Assembly: GCA_900541665.1 (NCBI GenBank)
Contig: UQKV01000031.1
Location: forward strand, 1-23,673
Length of the DNA stretch: 23,673 bases
Origin: an uncultured Collinsella sp.
Lineage (GTDB): Bacteria > Actinomycetota > Coriobacteriia > Coriobacteriales > Coriobacteriaceae
Reading direction: 5' to 3'
Positions 1 through 7,471 of the stretch are shown piece by piece. The first letter of the stretch is position 1. Each line of letters starts with the position of its first letter. The notes under the pieces are model-generated. The model saw nothing but the letters and a program-made list of their open reading frames with translations, was not told where the DNA came from and did not search any database. The translations under genes were made by a program, and so were the position numbers.

Positions 1-734
1 AGCTTGTCGAGCGCCTCCTCGGGAATCGTCGACTCGTGGTCGGCGATAATGCCCGCTGCGGCATAGGCGTTGAGGTCCTTACCGGCAACGAGCGGCGCGT
101 GGCCGTCAACCTGCTTGGACGGCGTCTGGTTGGCAGCATCGATGCGAGCACAGGTCTCGGGGTCGGCCATAAAGACGCCCGGCAAGTTCATCATTTCGCC
201 CAGACCAAAGACATCGCCTGGATGCTCGGCAAAAAACGCCTGCATATCGGCAGCCGAAATAACGGCACCGGCCTGCTCGTCGGGCAGCGCGGGCACGCAC
301 GAAGGCATCATGTACTTGATGGAGATGGGTGCGCGGCGGCCATCCTCGATCATAAAGCGCAAGCCGTCGAGACCGGCAACATTGGCAATCTCGTGGCTGT
401 CGGCAATGGCGGTGGTAGTACCGCGCGTCGCGGCCATGCGAGCATACTCGGCGGGACGGATGTTCGAAGACTCGATATGCAGATGCCCGTCAATAAAACC
501 GGGAGCGAGATAGCGACCCTGGCAGTCGATGACCTCAGTTGCCTCGTAGGTACCAGCGGCATCGTCGCGACCATCGTAGAGCACGCCGACGATCACACCG
601 TCCTTGACGGCAACGCTACCGGGCGCCACACGCTGGCCATACACGTCGACAATCTGCGCATTGGTAAACAGCGTGTCGACGGGCACGCGTCCCTCGGCAG
701 CATCGATCACAGACCTCATGACCTCAACGGACAT
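1..734 (-). CDS. ade: Adenine deaminase, C-terminal part cut by window edge
   Basis: Adenine deaminase converts adenine to hypoxanthine and ammonia in purine salvage or catabolism. The frame is open from an ATG at 734 to the left edge, giving 244 residues of a family usually near 550-600. The amidohydrolase metal-binding stretch PGFIDGHLHIESS lies near residues 68-80, followed by a TTTAIADSHEIANVAG segment and a GEMMN segment typical of this family rather than of guanine deaminase or dihydroorotase. An AAAGGAG ribosome site (741-747) sits 6 nt before the ATG at 734. The overlapping ATG at 738 runs into a stop after four codons, so 734 is the start. It has its own promoter and a terminator-like leader hairpin. 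It is the first gene read leftward from the repeat patch, and its purine theme matches the genes at the right end of the window. Confidence 0.93.
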   Translation of the reverse strand, partial: MSVEVMRSVIDAAEGRVPVDTLFTNAQIVDVYGQRVAPGSVAVKDGVIVGVLYDGRDDAAGTYEATEVIDCQGRYLAPGFIDGHLHIESSNIRPAEYARMAATRGTTTAIADSHEIANVAGLDGLRFMIEDGRRAPISIKYMMPSCVPALPDEQAGAVISAADMQAFFAEHPGDVFGLGEMMNLPGVFMADPETCARIDAANQTPSKQVDGHAPLVAGKDLNAYAAAGIIADHESTIPEEALDK

Positions 735-754
735 ACATACTCCTTTAACCGTAG

Positions 755-790
755 AAAAAAGCTGCGGAGCGGACAGACCTTCACCGCAGC
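755..790 (-). terminator. Intrinsic-terminator-like hairpin in the ade leader (possible attenuator)
   Basis: On the minus strand a 7-bp stem GCTGCGG/CCGCAGC (784-790 with 761-767) closes a 16-nt loop and is followed directly by six T (755-760). It lies between the predicted ade promoter and the ade ribosome site, only a few nucleotides after the expected start of transcription. It would therefore stop the ade transcript before the gene unless overridden. It may also stop read-through from the tyrS side. No known aptamer fits in the few nucleotides upstream of it. Confidence 0.6.
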
Positions 791-802
791 AAGCCAATAG
801 CC

Positions 803-830
803 ATTGTATGCCCAAACGATGGGTCAACAA
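803..830 (-). promoter_or_regulatory. Predicted sigma-A promoter of ade
   Basis: Reading the minus strand, TTGTTG (825-830) and TACAAT (803-808) are separated by 16 bp, close to the housekeeping consensus. The start of transcription would fall near 796, giving a leader of about 60 nt. This is a consensus match only. Confidence 0.5.
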
Positions 831-860
831 TACGCCTCTCCGCTTAATGGCATCCGCCAC

Positions 861-893
861 TTGGTGCAATGAGGAGAGGTTGCTTTGCACCAA
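861..893. repeat. Inverted repeat, 9-bp arms
   Basis: TTGGTGCAA (861-869) and TTGCACCAA (885-893) are perfect inverted copies around a 15-nt spacer. The repeat lies upstream of the ade promoter and directly beside the tandem repeat at 897. It could be an operator or part of the neighbouring repeat element. Nothing in the sequence decides between these. Confidence 0.5.
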
Positions 894-896
894 TGA

Positions 897-944
897 CAAG
901 GAGTGTCCCAAAGTGCCGGCACAAAAGGAACGTCCCCAAGTGCC
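897..944. repeat. Tandem 21-bp repeat of the GGGAC-TCC type
   Basis: Two 21-bp units (897-917 and 924-944) agree at 17 positions and share GTCCC and AAGTGCC cores. They are joined by GGCACA, so the second unit is also enclosed by GGCAC/GTGCC ends (918-944). On the minus strand the units read GGCACTTGGGGACGTTCCTT and GGCACTTTGGGACACTCCTT. Similar short motifs recur in many unrelated bacterial genomes as REP-like elements, as far as I recall. No transposase is nearby. Confidence 0.6.
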
Positions 945-981
945 AACAACGGAAGCGCCGATGTTTTGGCAACGACAGCGA

Positions 982-1080
982 GCGGGCCGCATTTGAGACA
1001 AGGTGACGTGAAACGAAAGGGCGCTGACCTTCTGGTCGCGCCCTTGAAGTTGAACGTCAGATTGTCCAAATGCGGCCCGC
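982..1080. repeat. 99-bp imperfect palindrome downstream of tyrS
   Basis: The outer arms GCGGGCCGCATTTG (982-995) and its complement (1067-1080) are perfect. Pairing continues with a few mismatches through GACAA/TTGTC and TGACGT/ACGTCA. The centre is a separate hairpin with 12 base pairs, an 8-bp stem AAGGGCGC/GCGCCCTT and a further GACC/GGTC stem around a TTCT loop (1017-1045). RNA from either strand would fold into one very long stem. It lies 40 nt beyond the tyrS stop codon, so it may end or protect the tyrS transcript. It could also be a non-autonomous repeat. Confidence 0.7.
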
Positions 1081-1093
1081 GCAGCGTCGAGTC

Positions 1094-1121
1094 GTTACGC
1101 GGTTTGGTAAAACCGCGTAAC
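1094..1121 (-). terminator. Perfect hairpin abutting the tyrS stop codon
   Basis: GTTACGCGGTTT (1094-1105) and AAACCGCGTAAC (1110-1121) pair perfectly around a 4-nt loop, and the last base of the stem is the final base of the tyrS TAG. A T-run is missing, so it is not a textbook intrinsic terminator. It is well placed to protect or end the tyrS message. Confidence 0.5.
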
Positions 1122-2332
1122 TAAACCAACTTAAAGCCCTTGCGCTTGCCCACGGAGAGGGTGTCGCCCAGCTTGAGGGCGCTGGGATCGATGTTGTAGC
1201 TCTTGGGAGCCACGGCCTTGCCGTTGATTTTGACGCCGCCGCCGTCGATATCGCGCCGAGCCTGGCCGGCGCTCGCCGAAAGACCCAAGTCCTTGAGCAG
1301 GCCGGCGAGGTAGATCTGGCCCTCGTCGTTAACAGTCAGCTCAACGTGCTTCTCGGGGAAGTCGGCGAGCTGGCCCTCCTTGAACACGCGGTCGAACTCG
1401 GCCTGAGCCTCGTCGCCGGCACCGGCGCCGTGGTAGGTGTCGCACAGGTCGCGACCCAGAGCGCGCTTGAGCTCATAGGGATCGGCAGAGCCGTCGGCCA
1501 GGGCGGCGTCGATCTTGTCGACCTCGGCCGGGGTGAGCGAGCTGGCCAGACGATAGTACTTACCGATCATCTCGTCGGGGATGGACATGGTCTTGCCGAA
1601 CATGTCCTTGGGCGCGTCGGTCAGGCCGATGTAGTTGCCATAGGACTTGGACATTTTGCGTACGCCGTCGGTGCCCTCGAGCAGCGGCATGGTGAGCGCG
1701 ATCTGCGGCTCCATGCCCATCTTCTCCATGAGCTCACGGCCGGCGAGCAGGTTGAAGAGCTGATCGGTGCCGCCCATCTCCACGTCGGCCTTGATCTGCA
1801 CGGAGTCAAAGGCCTGCATCACGGGATACAGGAACTCATGCAGGGCGATCGGCGTCTGAGACTGGTAGCGCTTGGTAAAGTCGTCGCGCTCAAGGATGCG
1901 GGCGACGGTGAACTTGGAGCATACCTGCAGCAGGCCGGCCAGGTCCATCGAAAGGATCCAGTCACCGTTGTGCACGATGGTGGTCTTCTCGGGATCCAGG
2001 ATCTTCATGGCCTGGCTCACGTAGGTCTCGGCATTGGCCTCGATCTGCTCCTGCGAAAGCTGCGGACGGGTAGAATTCTTGCCCGAAGGGTCGCCAATCA
2101 ACGCGGTACCGTTGCCGATGATGAGGGTGACGTTGTGGCCCAGGTCCTGGAACTGACGCATCTTGCGCAGCGGCACGGCGTGGCCCAGGTGCAGGTCGGG
2201 ACTGGTGGGGTCGACGCCGAGCTTGATGTTGAGGGGCTCGCCCTTCTCAAGCTTCTTGCGAAGGTCGGCCTCGGGAACGATCTGCGCGGCGCCCGAGGTG
2301 ATGATACGCATTTGCTCGTCAACAGACAGCAT
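1121..2332 (-). CDS. tyrS: Tyrosyl-tRNA synthetase
   Basis: Charges tRNA-Tyr with tyrosine in the cytoplasm using ATP. The 403-residue product has the class I signatures HLGH (48-51) in DPTSPDLHLGH and KMSKS (226-230). The GGTDQ segment (187-191) contributes to the tyrosine pocket. A C-terminal S4-like RNA-binding domain covers about 337-403, with the typical GQARRDIDGGGVKING stretch. The length is normal for bacteria. The ATG at 2332 follows an AGGAGG ribosome site. The leader to the upstream U32 gene is only 96 bp, too short for a T-box, so tyrosine-tRNA control of that kind is not supported. A small hairpin (2354-2380) lies just before the ribosome site. Two long hairpins follow the stop codon. 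Confidence 0.98.
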   Translation of the reverse strand: MLSVDEQMRIITSGAAQIVPEADLRKKLEKGEPLNIKLGVDPTSPDLHLGHAVPLRKMRQFQDLGHNVTLIIGNGTALIGDPSGKNSTRPQLSQEQIEANAETYVSQAMKILDPEKTTIVHNGDWILSMDLAGLLQVCSKFTVARILERDDFTKRYQSQTPIALHEFLYPVMQAFDSVQIKADVEMGGTDQLFNLLAGRELMEKMGMEPQIALTMPLLEGTDGVRKMSKSYGNYIGLTDAPKDMFGKTMSIPDEMIGKYYRLASSLTPAEVDKIDAALADGSADPYELKRALGRDLCDTYHGAGAGDEAQAEFDRVFKEGQLADFPEKHVELTVNDEGQIYLAGLLKDLGLSASAGQARRDIDGGGVKINGKAVAPKSYNIDPSALKLGDTLSVGKRKGFKLV

Positions 2333-2353
2333 TGGGTATCCTCCTTTTGCTAT

Positions 2354-2380
2354 AGCACCCTCGCCGAAAACGGCGGTGCT
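2354..2380 (-). promoter_or_regulatory. Hairpin in the tyrS leader
   Basis: AGCACC/GGTGCT outer and GCCG/CGGC inner stems pair around a 4-nt loop, with a 3-nt bulge on one side. The hairpin ends about six nucleotides before the AGGAGG of tyrS. It could influence translation of tyrS or end the upstream U32 transcript. There is no T-run. Confidence 0.4.
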
Positions 2381-2428
2381 GGAAGTCCATAAACTCTCTT
2401 ATGATAACAAACTGACGCGACGCGGCAC

Positions 2429-4387
2429 CTACGACAGGAAAATCCTCGTCCTGCCGCATGCGTCAATGGCAACTGGCAGACGTGTACCGTCACGCTCGAC
2501 CAGATAGCGTGCCTGCCGACGACGCAAGCAGTCGCGGCAACGGACCTGTCCCGTCGCATCGGTGGCGCAGACGCCCTCGGCGGTCAGCAGGCAGTGCTCG
2601 CACACCATAAGCTCGGGACGGTCGGCGTCGACCGGACCCCAGACGCCGGGTTCAGCAGCCAGTTCGGCAATACGATCCGCATCATTGCCGAGCAACTCGG
2701 CCGGCAAGTACACCCGCCCCGCACCGAGTCCGCGCAGCCAGGTAAGCGTGGCCCGATTCGCGCAGAACACCGGCGCCGCCACGTCAAACGTCACGCCCAG
2801 CTCGCGAGCGATCACCACCTGTCCCAGGTTGCGGCAGACGACGCGACCGGCACGCTGTATCAGTGAGCGGGTCCGGTCAGCGTCACCCGTGCGGCACACC
2901 TCGTCAAGCACCACAACGGCGTCGGACAAATCGAGTTCTCCGCGCGGGTCGGCATCCATCAGTTGCCAAGCAAAAACCATGCGAGCGGGAGCCGCGCACT
3001 CCACCAACTCCGTCGACGCACCGCCATCCACCGCAACGTCCTCAAAGGGCAGTACCTCAACGGCACGTGCAACGGGCGCAATCGCATCCGCTTCGGCCCG
3101 CATGCGCTCCAACACCGCCGCCGTCTGATCCAACACGCCGGCGCTGCGAATCAGGTACACCTCGCAGCCCGTGTCCACCTTACGCTTGCAATGCACGACG
3201 ACGCGCTTCCCCGCTGCGGCATCCACCGGGCAGGGCACCTGCGGCCAGCGCTTGGGCACATCGGGACGCGCGTCGGCACCCGGATAGAACCGAATCTCGA
3301 GCGTGTCACCCGCCGCCACGGCGGCGTCGAGCTCAACGGTCACCTCTTCGTGGCCCACAGCGACCAAGCGCCCCACGCGCACGCCCTGGTTAATTGCGCG
3401 CTCAAAGCTCATCAGCTCGGCACCCGAACGCCCTCGCAGGTACGCATCGGTAAACCCACGGTTAAACGACCTCCCCAGCTCGCGCTCAAGCTCTTCCACG
3501 GCATCGGGGTCCCATGCGCCGTCGCACAGCATATCGAGTGCCCGGCGCCACACCCGCACCACGTTGAATACGTAATCGGGGTTCTTCATGCGCCCCTCGA
3601 TCTTGAGCGACGCCACGCCGGCATCTACAAGCTCGGGCAGATGCGCAATACCCAGATAGTCACGCGGACACAGCAGGCGATCTCCCTCGACGACGACAAC
3701 GCTCTGTCCAGCCTCGTCCACCAGGTCGTACGCCAGACGGCACGGCTGCGTGCAGTCGCCGCGCATCGCCGAGCGCCCACGCCGCAGGGCCGAGAACTCG
3801 CACGCCCCCGAATAGCCGATGCAAATCGCACCGTGGCAGAATACCTCGATGGGCACGCCCGTGGCACATAGCGCCGCAATCTCGTCGACCGTCAGCTCGC
3901 GTGCCGTCGTCACGCGCTCGACCCCCAGCCCATCGGCGGCAAGCCGCACGGCGCCTTCGCTATGAGCGCCCGCCTGCGTGGACAGGTGAATCTCGACCCC
4001 GGGAATCGCCGCGCGCAGCGCGCAGGCCAACCCGACATCGGCGACAATCAGAGCATCGGCGCCCAGCTCCAGTGCATGAGCTCCCAACGCCACCGCGTCG
4101 GATAACTCATCGTCAAACACGAACACGTTGAGCGTCACGTACACGCGCACGCCATGGGCATGCGCCACGGCGCAGCCGCGCGCAAACTCGTCATCCGTAA
4201 AGCCATGCGCGCTCACGCGGGCGTTAAAGCCGCCCAACCCCGCATAGATGGCATCGGCACCCGCGGCGATGGCCGCAAGCATCTGGTCGAGCCCGCCCGC
4301 CGGCGCCAGCAGCTCGGGCAGCGCCGCACCGGCAGCATCCAATCCAGTCTCGTATTGTCCGCTCGGCCCCATCGCCCGAATCGCCAT
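2429..4387 (-). CDS. U32-family peptidase-like protein (RlhA/TrhP-like)
   Basis: A 652-residue U32-family protein. Family members were named as collagenase-like peptidases, but several, such as RlhA and TrhP, are RNA-hydroxylation factors, so the substrate is uncertain. The N-terminal part starts with PELLAPAGGLDQMLAAIAAGADAIY, typical of the barrel. The U32 signature with conserved cysteines, EVFCHGAICIGYSGACEFSA, lies at about 181-200 and is followed by RGDCTQPCR. The C-terminal tail has five more cysteines at 596, 599, 607, 617 and 620, suggesting a metal or Fe-S site. I place the start at 4387, nine codons inside the longest frame, because AAGGAG (4395-4400) sits 7 nt upstream of it. It is divergent from the penicillin-binding protein gene and runs toward tyrS. 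Confidence 0.9.
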   Translation of the reverse strand: MAIRAMGPSGQYETGLDAAGAALPELLAPAGGLDQMLAAIAAGADAIYAGLGGFNARVSAHGFTDDEFARGCAVAHAHGVRVYVTLNVFVFDDELSDAVALGAHALELGADALIVADVGLACALRAAIPGVEIHLSTQAGAHSEGAVRLAADGLGVERVTTARELTVDEIAALCATGVPIEVFCHGAICIGYSGACEFSALRRGRSAMRGDCTQPCRLAYDLVDEAGQSVVVVEGDRLLCPRDYLGIAHLPELVDAGVASLKIEGRMKNPDYVFNVVRVWRRALDMLCDGAWDPDAVEELERELGRSFNRGFTDAYLRGRSGAELMSFERAINQGVRVGRLVAVGHEEVTVELDAAVAAGDTLEIRFYPGADARPDVPKRWPQVPCPVDAAAGKRVVVHCKRKVDTGCEVYLIRSAGVLDQTAAVLERMRAEADAIAPVARAVEVLPFEDVAVDGGASTELVECAAPARMVFAWQLMDADPRGELDLSDAVVVLDEVCRTGDADRTRSLIQRAGRVVCRNLGQVVIARELGVTFDVAAPVFCANRATLTWLRGLGAGRVYLPAELLGNDADRIAELAAEPGVWGPVDADRPELMVCEHCLLTAEGVCATDATGQVRCRDCLRRRQARYLVERDGTRLPVAIDACGRTRIFLS

Positions 4388-4549
4388 CGGCAAACTCCTT
4401 ACCAAGGTATGCATTCACTCTGAAAAATGCCGTCTTCCAGCATACACGAGGCCTCGCGCGCCCCGTTTGGTTTATCGTGTAATAACTTATGTCCATCCTG
4501 CCCCGACGGCACATCCACCGTCCGGCACGACATACCTGGAGGTCAATAT

Positions 4550-6757
4550 ATGGGTCCTCGCCAACGACAGGGACGCAGCCGTTCAAAGACGCATGCTCTG
4601 CCCATAATCCTGCTCTCGTTTTTGGGCTTTCTGCTGATTGCGGGCGTGGCATTTGGCATCGGCATGGTCGGCAACGTCAACCGCTGGCTGTCCGATCTGC
4701 CCGACTACACCGACGCCAACGCGTATCTGGTGAGCGAGCCCACCGAGATCGTCGACTGCAACGGCAACAAGATCGCGAGCTTCTACACGCAAAACCGCAA
4801 GTCCATCACCAAGGACGAGGTCTCCCCCTACGTGCTGCAGGGCACCGTTGACGTCGAGGACGAGCGCTTCTACGAGCACGGCGGTATCGACCTGTGGGGT
4901 ATCGCGCGTGCTGCGGTGGCAACCCTCGGCGGCGGGCACGAAGGCGCCTCGACTATCACCCAGCAGCTGGTGCGCAACACCATTCTGCAGGAGGAGCAGT
5001 TCGACTCGACCATCGAGCGTAAGGTGCGCGAGGCCTACATCGCCGTCAAGATGGAGGACATGTACTCCAAAGACGAGATCCTCATGATGTACCTCAACAC
5101 CATCTATTACGGCCACGGCGCCTACGGCATCGAGGCCGCAGCCGAGACCTACCTGTCCAAGAGCGCCGCCGACCTCACCCTGAGCGAAGCCGCGCTGTTG
5201 ATCGGCCTTCCCAACTCGCCTTCGCAGTACGACCCCACGGTCAATCCCGATCTGGCACTGTCTCGCCGCAACAAGGTCCTCGACAACATGTTGCGCCTGG
5301 GCCACATTACGCAGGAGGAGCACGATGCCGCACAGGCCGAGCCCATCACCCTCAACGTGACCGAAATCTCGGGCAGCGGCGTCGACGTATACTCGCAGCC
5401 CTACTTTGTCGCCTATGTTAAGCAGCTGCTGGAGCAGGAGTTCTCGACCGACGTGCTCTTTAAGGGCGGTCTGACCGTCAAGACCACCATCGACCCCACG
5501 ATGCAGCAGGTGGCAGAAAATGCCGTCCGCGAGCAGCTCGACACGCTCTCGCTCGACGGCCTGGACATGGGCATGGTCGTCGTCGATCCCAAGACCGGCT
5601 ACATCAAGTGCATGGTGGGCGGCTACGACTACAACGCCGACGAGAACCACGTAAACCATGCCACGGCTAAGCGTCCCGTCGGCTCCACCTTTAAGGCCTT
5701 TACGCTGGCAACTGCCATCCAAAACGGCATGAACCCCAACGTCACCCTCAACTGCAACTCGCCGCTCAAGGCCAAGGGCACCACGACCGAGGTCCAAAAC
5801 TACGCCAACCATAGCTATGGCAACATCACGCTTAAGCAGGCGACGGCATACTCCTCCAACACCGGCTACATCCAGGTGGCGGAAGCCGTCGGCAACAGCA
5901 AGATCATCTCGCTCGTCAAAAAGCTCGGCATCGATCCCGCCAAGGACAACATCGAGGACGTTCCCGTCATGACGCTCGGCACCGGCTCGATCTCGCCGCT
6001 CGAGATGGCCGCCGCCTACGCGACGTTTGCCAACGGCGGCTACTATCGCCAGCCGATCGCCATCACCGAGATTGACTCTCGTACCGGTTCGGTGCTGTAC
6101 CAGCACACGGACAATCCCTCACAGGTGCTTACCGAGGGCGAGGCCGCCGCGGTCACCGATGTTCTGTCCGGCGTCATGCAGGGCGGCGGTACGGGTGCTG
6201 CCGGTGCCCTGAGCGTCAACCAGCCCTATGCCGGCAAGACGGGCACCACCGACAACACCACCAACCTGTGGTTCTGCGGCTATACCCCGCAGCTGGCGTG
6301 CGCCCTGTGGACCGGCTATTCCGCGGGCGAGATCCCCATCCAAAAATACGGCACAGACCTGCTGGGCGACAGCACCAACCTGCCTGTCTTTAAGCGGTTT
6401 ATGAACACCGTTCTGACCGGTACCGAGCGCGAGGAGTTTGCGACCGGAACGGCGCCCACTTACAAGAACAACAGCGTCTGGAAGTTCTACGGCACCAACA
6501 ACTCCAAGAAGACGGAGAACGACGACAAGGACAAGGACGAGAACGAGGACGAAGAGGAAACCACCACTACAACGACTACCACGACGACCACGACCACCGA
6601 GACCACGGGCGGCGACACCACCGGCGGCACCGGTACGACCGGTGGCTCGACGGGCGGCTCCACTGGTGGTTCGACCGGCGGCGATGGCGGCACGCCTACG
6701 CCTACGCCTACACCCACTCCCGACCCCTCGCCCACGCCTGACGATACGGTCGGCTAG
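4550..6757 (+). CDS. Class A penicillin-binding protein (glycosyltransferase plus transpeptidase)
   Basis: Polymerises and crosslinks peptidoglycan at the outer face of the membrane. The 735-residue protein has a basic cytoplasmic start and one membrane segment (about 17-40). The GT51 domain carries VEDERFYEHGG (catalytic Glu near 103) and STITQQL (134-140). The transpeptidase domain has the three active-site motifs STFK (379-382), SSN (435-437) and KTGT (563-566). The tail is unusual: an acidic/lysine stretch (653-670), 13 consecutive Thr (671-683), Gly/Ser/Thr repeats (687-714) and a Pro-Thr repeat (715-730), probably a wall-spanning or disordered linker. The start at 4550 is chosen because GGAGG (4538-4542) precedes it. 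The longer frame from 4427 has no ribosome site. A strong terminator follows. Confidence 0.95.
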   Translation: MGPRQRQGRSRSKTHALPIILLSFLGFLLIAGVAFGIGMVGNVNRWLSDLPDYTDANAYLVSEPTEIVDCNGNKIASFYTQNRKSITKDEVSPYVLQGTVDVEDERFYEHGGIDLWGIARAAVATLGGGHEGASTITQQLVRNTILQEEQFDSTIERKVREAYIAVKMEDMYSKDEILMMYLNTIYYGHGAYGIEAAAETYLSKSAADLTLSEAALLIGLPNSPSQYDPTVNPDLALSRRNKVLDNMLRLGHITQEEHDAAQAEPITLNVTEISGSGVDVYSQPYFVAYVKQLLEQEFSTDVLFKGGLTVKTTIDPTMQQVAENAVREQLDTLSLDGLDMGMVVVDPKTGYIKCMVGGYDYNADENHVNHATAKRPVGSTFKAFTLATAIQNGMNPNVTLNCNSPLKAKGTTTEVQNYANHSYGNITLKQATAYSSNTGYIQVAEAVGNSKIISLVKKLGIDPAKDNIEDVPVMTLGTGSISPLEMAAAYATFANGGYYRQPIAITEIDSRTGSVLYQHTDNPSQVLTEGEAAAVTDVLSGVMQGGGTGAAGALSVNQPYAGKTGTTDNTTNLWFCGYTPQLACALWTGYSAGEIPIQKYGTDLLGDSTNLPVFKRFMNTVLTGTEREEFATGTAPTYKNNSVWKFYGTNNSKKTENDDKDKDENEDEEETTTTTTTTTTTTTETTGGDTTGGTGTTGGSTGGSTGGSTGGDGGTPTPTPTPTPDPSPTPDDTVG

Positions 6758-6779
6758 AAATCATCCAGCCATAAGCAAC

Positions 6780-6820
6780 AAGGCCCCCGAGCAGCTTATT
6801 AAACTGCTCGGGGGCCTTTT
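6780..6820 (+). terminator. Intrinsic terminator of the penicillin-binding protein gene
   Basis: A perfect 15-bp GC-rich stem (6780-6794 with 6804-6818) with a 9-nt loop ends in TTTT, 22 nt after the stop codon. It faces the argR terminator. Confidence 0.9.
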
Positions 6821-6861
6821 AGTTTAAAGCGACCTGGTGGGCGGTCTTTATACCGGCAAAC

Positions 6862-6897
6862 AAAAAAAGGGGGTACCGACCAACGTCGATACCCCTT
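6862..6897 (-). terminator. Intrinsic terminator of argR
   Basis: On the minus strand AAGGGGTATCGAC pairs with GTCGGTACCCCCTT (one mismatch) around a short loop and runs into seven T. It lies about 50 nt past the argR stop and closes the convergent pair with the penicillin-binding protein gene. Confidence 0.9.
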
Positions 6898-6946
6898 ACA
6901 AGCCACCATGTCAGCGCGCGCAGTGCCGAGCGCTCGACCCGCACGC

Positions 6947-7384
6947 CTACTTGCGAGAATTGCTCAGCTTATTGATCAACGCCTCAAGACGCTCGCCGTC
7001 CTCGGCCGTCTGGGCAATGACCAAAATCGTATCGTTGCCGGCAAGCGAGCCAAGCACATCGGGCAACTCTGCCGCATCAACGGCGGCGGCGATGCCGGAA
7101 GCCGTGCCAGGCTGAGCCTTGATCATAACCAGATTATCGGTACGCAGAACGCCCGTAACGAGCTCGGAAACCATACGCTGCAGGTGCAGGTCCTCTGCCA
7201 GAACATAGATGCCCTCAGGGAGCTTACGCAGCCCCATATCGGCAATATCGCGAGAGACAGTCGCCTGCGTGCAATCAAAGCCCATAGCACGGAGCTCATC
7301 GACCAGCACGCGCTGCGTGCGGACGTCCTTATTGCGCACAATATCTCTAATGGCATCCTGGCGCCCATTGCGTTTTTTAGCCAT
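6947..7384 (-). CDS. argR: Arginine repressor ArgR/AhrC
   Basis: Hexameric arginine-sensing DNA-binding protein that represses arginine synthesis and can activate catabolism. The 145-residue product has the N-terminal winged helix with the recognition motif ATVSRDI (41-47). The C-terminal oligomerisation and arginine-binding part contains GTASGIAAAVD (93-103) and GNDTI (116-120, matching the usual GDDT). The longest frame would add 12 codons, but the ATG at 7384 follows a GAGAGGG ribosome-site-like stretch and gives the family's normal MAKKR-type start. No arg biosynthesis gene is adjacent, so its targets lie elsewhere. The 87-bp gap to the palindrome at 7472 probably holds its promoter. I could not define a convincing ARG box. 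Confidence 0.95.
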   Translation of the reverse strand: MAKKRNGRQDAIRDIVRNKDVRTQRVLVDELRAMGFDCTQATVSRDIADMGLRKLPEGIYVLAEDLHLQRMVSELVTGVLRTDNLVMIKAQPGTASGIAAAVDAAELPDVLGSLAGNDTILVIAQTAEDGERLEALINKLSNSRK

Positions 7385-7471
7385 ACAAACCCTCTCTCCA
7401 AAAGATGGCGGAGAAATCAATCAGTGATTGAATAGTTTAACGCTATTTGAAGGCTTTTGTGTATAAGAACG

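Larger units (their letters stand above)
735..1120. other. Gene-free repeat patch between ade and tyrS
   Basis: This 386-bp stretch has no credible gene. It holds, left to right, the ade ribosome site, leader hairpin and promoter (741-830), a 9-bp inverted repeat (861-893), a tandem GGGAC-type repeat (897-944), a 99-bp palindrome (982-1080) and a perfect hairpin touching the tyrS stop codon (1094-1121). The short open frames that cross it translate repeats and are probably not real genes. Confidence 0.75.

Noticed and set aside
36..800. Plus-strand frame across the left end
   Set aside because: The minus strand encodes adenine deaminase, with a ribosome site and the amidohydrolase motif. The plus frame is a shadow.
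824..1069. Small minus-strand frame in the repeat patch
   Set aside because: It translates the tandem repeat and half of the 99-bp palindrome, so its sequence comes from repeats rather than from selection on a protein.
1346..2392. Long open frame on the plus strand across tyrS
   Set aside because: It is antisense to a clear tyrS, has a Leu/Gly/Val-rich composition typical of reversed high-GC genes, and has no ribosome site.
2333..2428. T-box riboswitch upstream of tyrS
   Set aside because: The gap is only 96 nt, with one small hairpin and no T-box sequence or terminator/antiterminator pair.
4583..6106. 507-residue minus-strand frame opposite the penicillin-binding protein gene
   Set aside because: The opposite strand encodes all three transpeptidase motifs and the GT51 domain. 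This frame shows no family resemblance.
7421..7471. Possible ARG box upstream of argR (AATAG/CTATT inverted pair near 7432-7449)
   Set aside because: The half-sites are too short and the 7-nt spacer does not fit the known ArgR operator layout.
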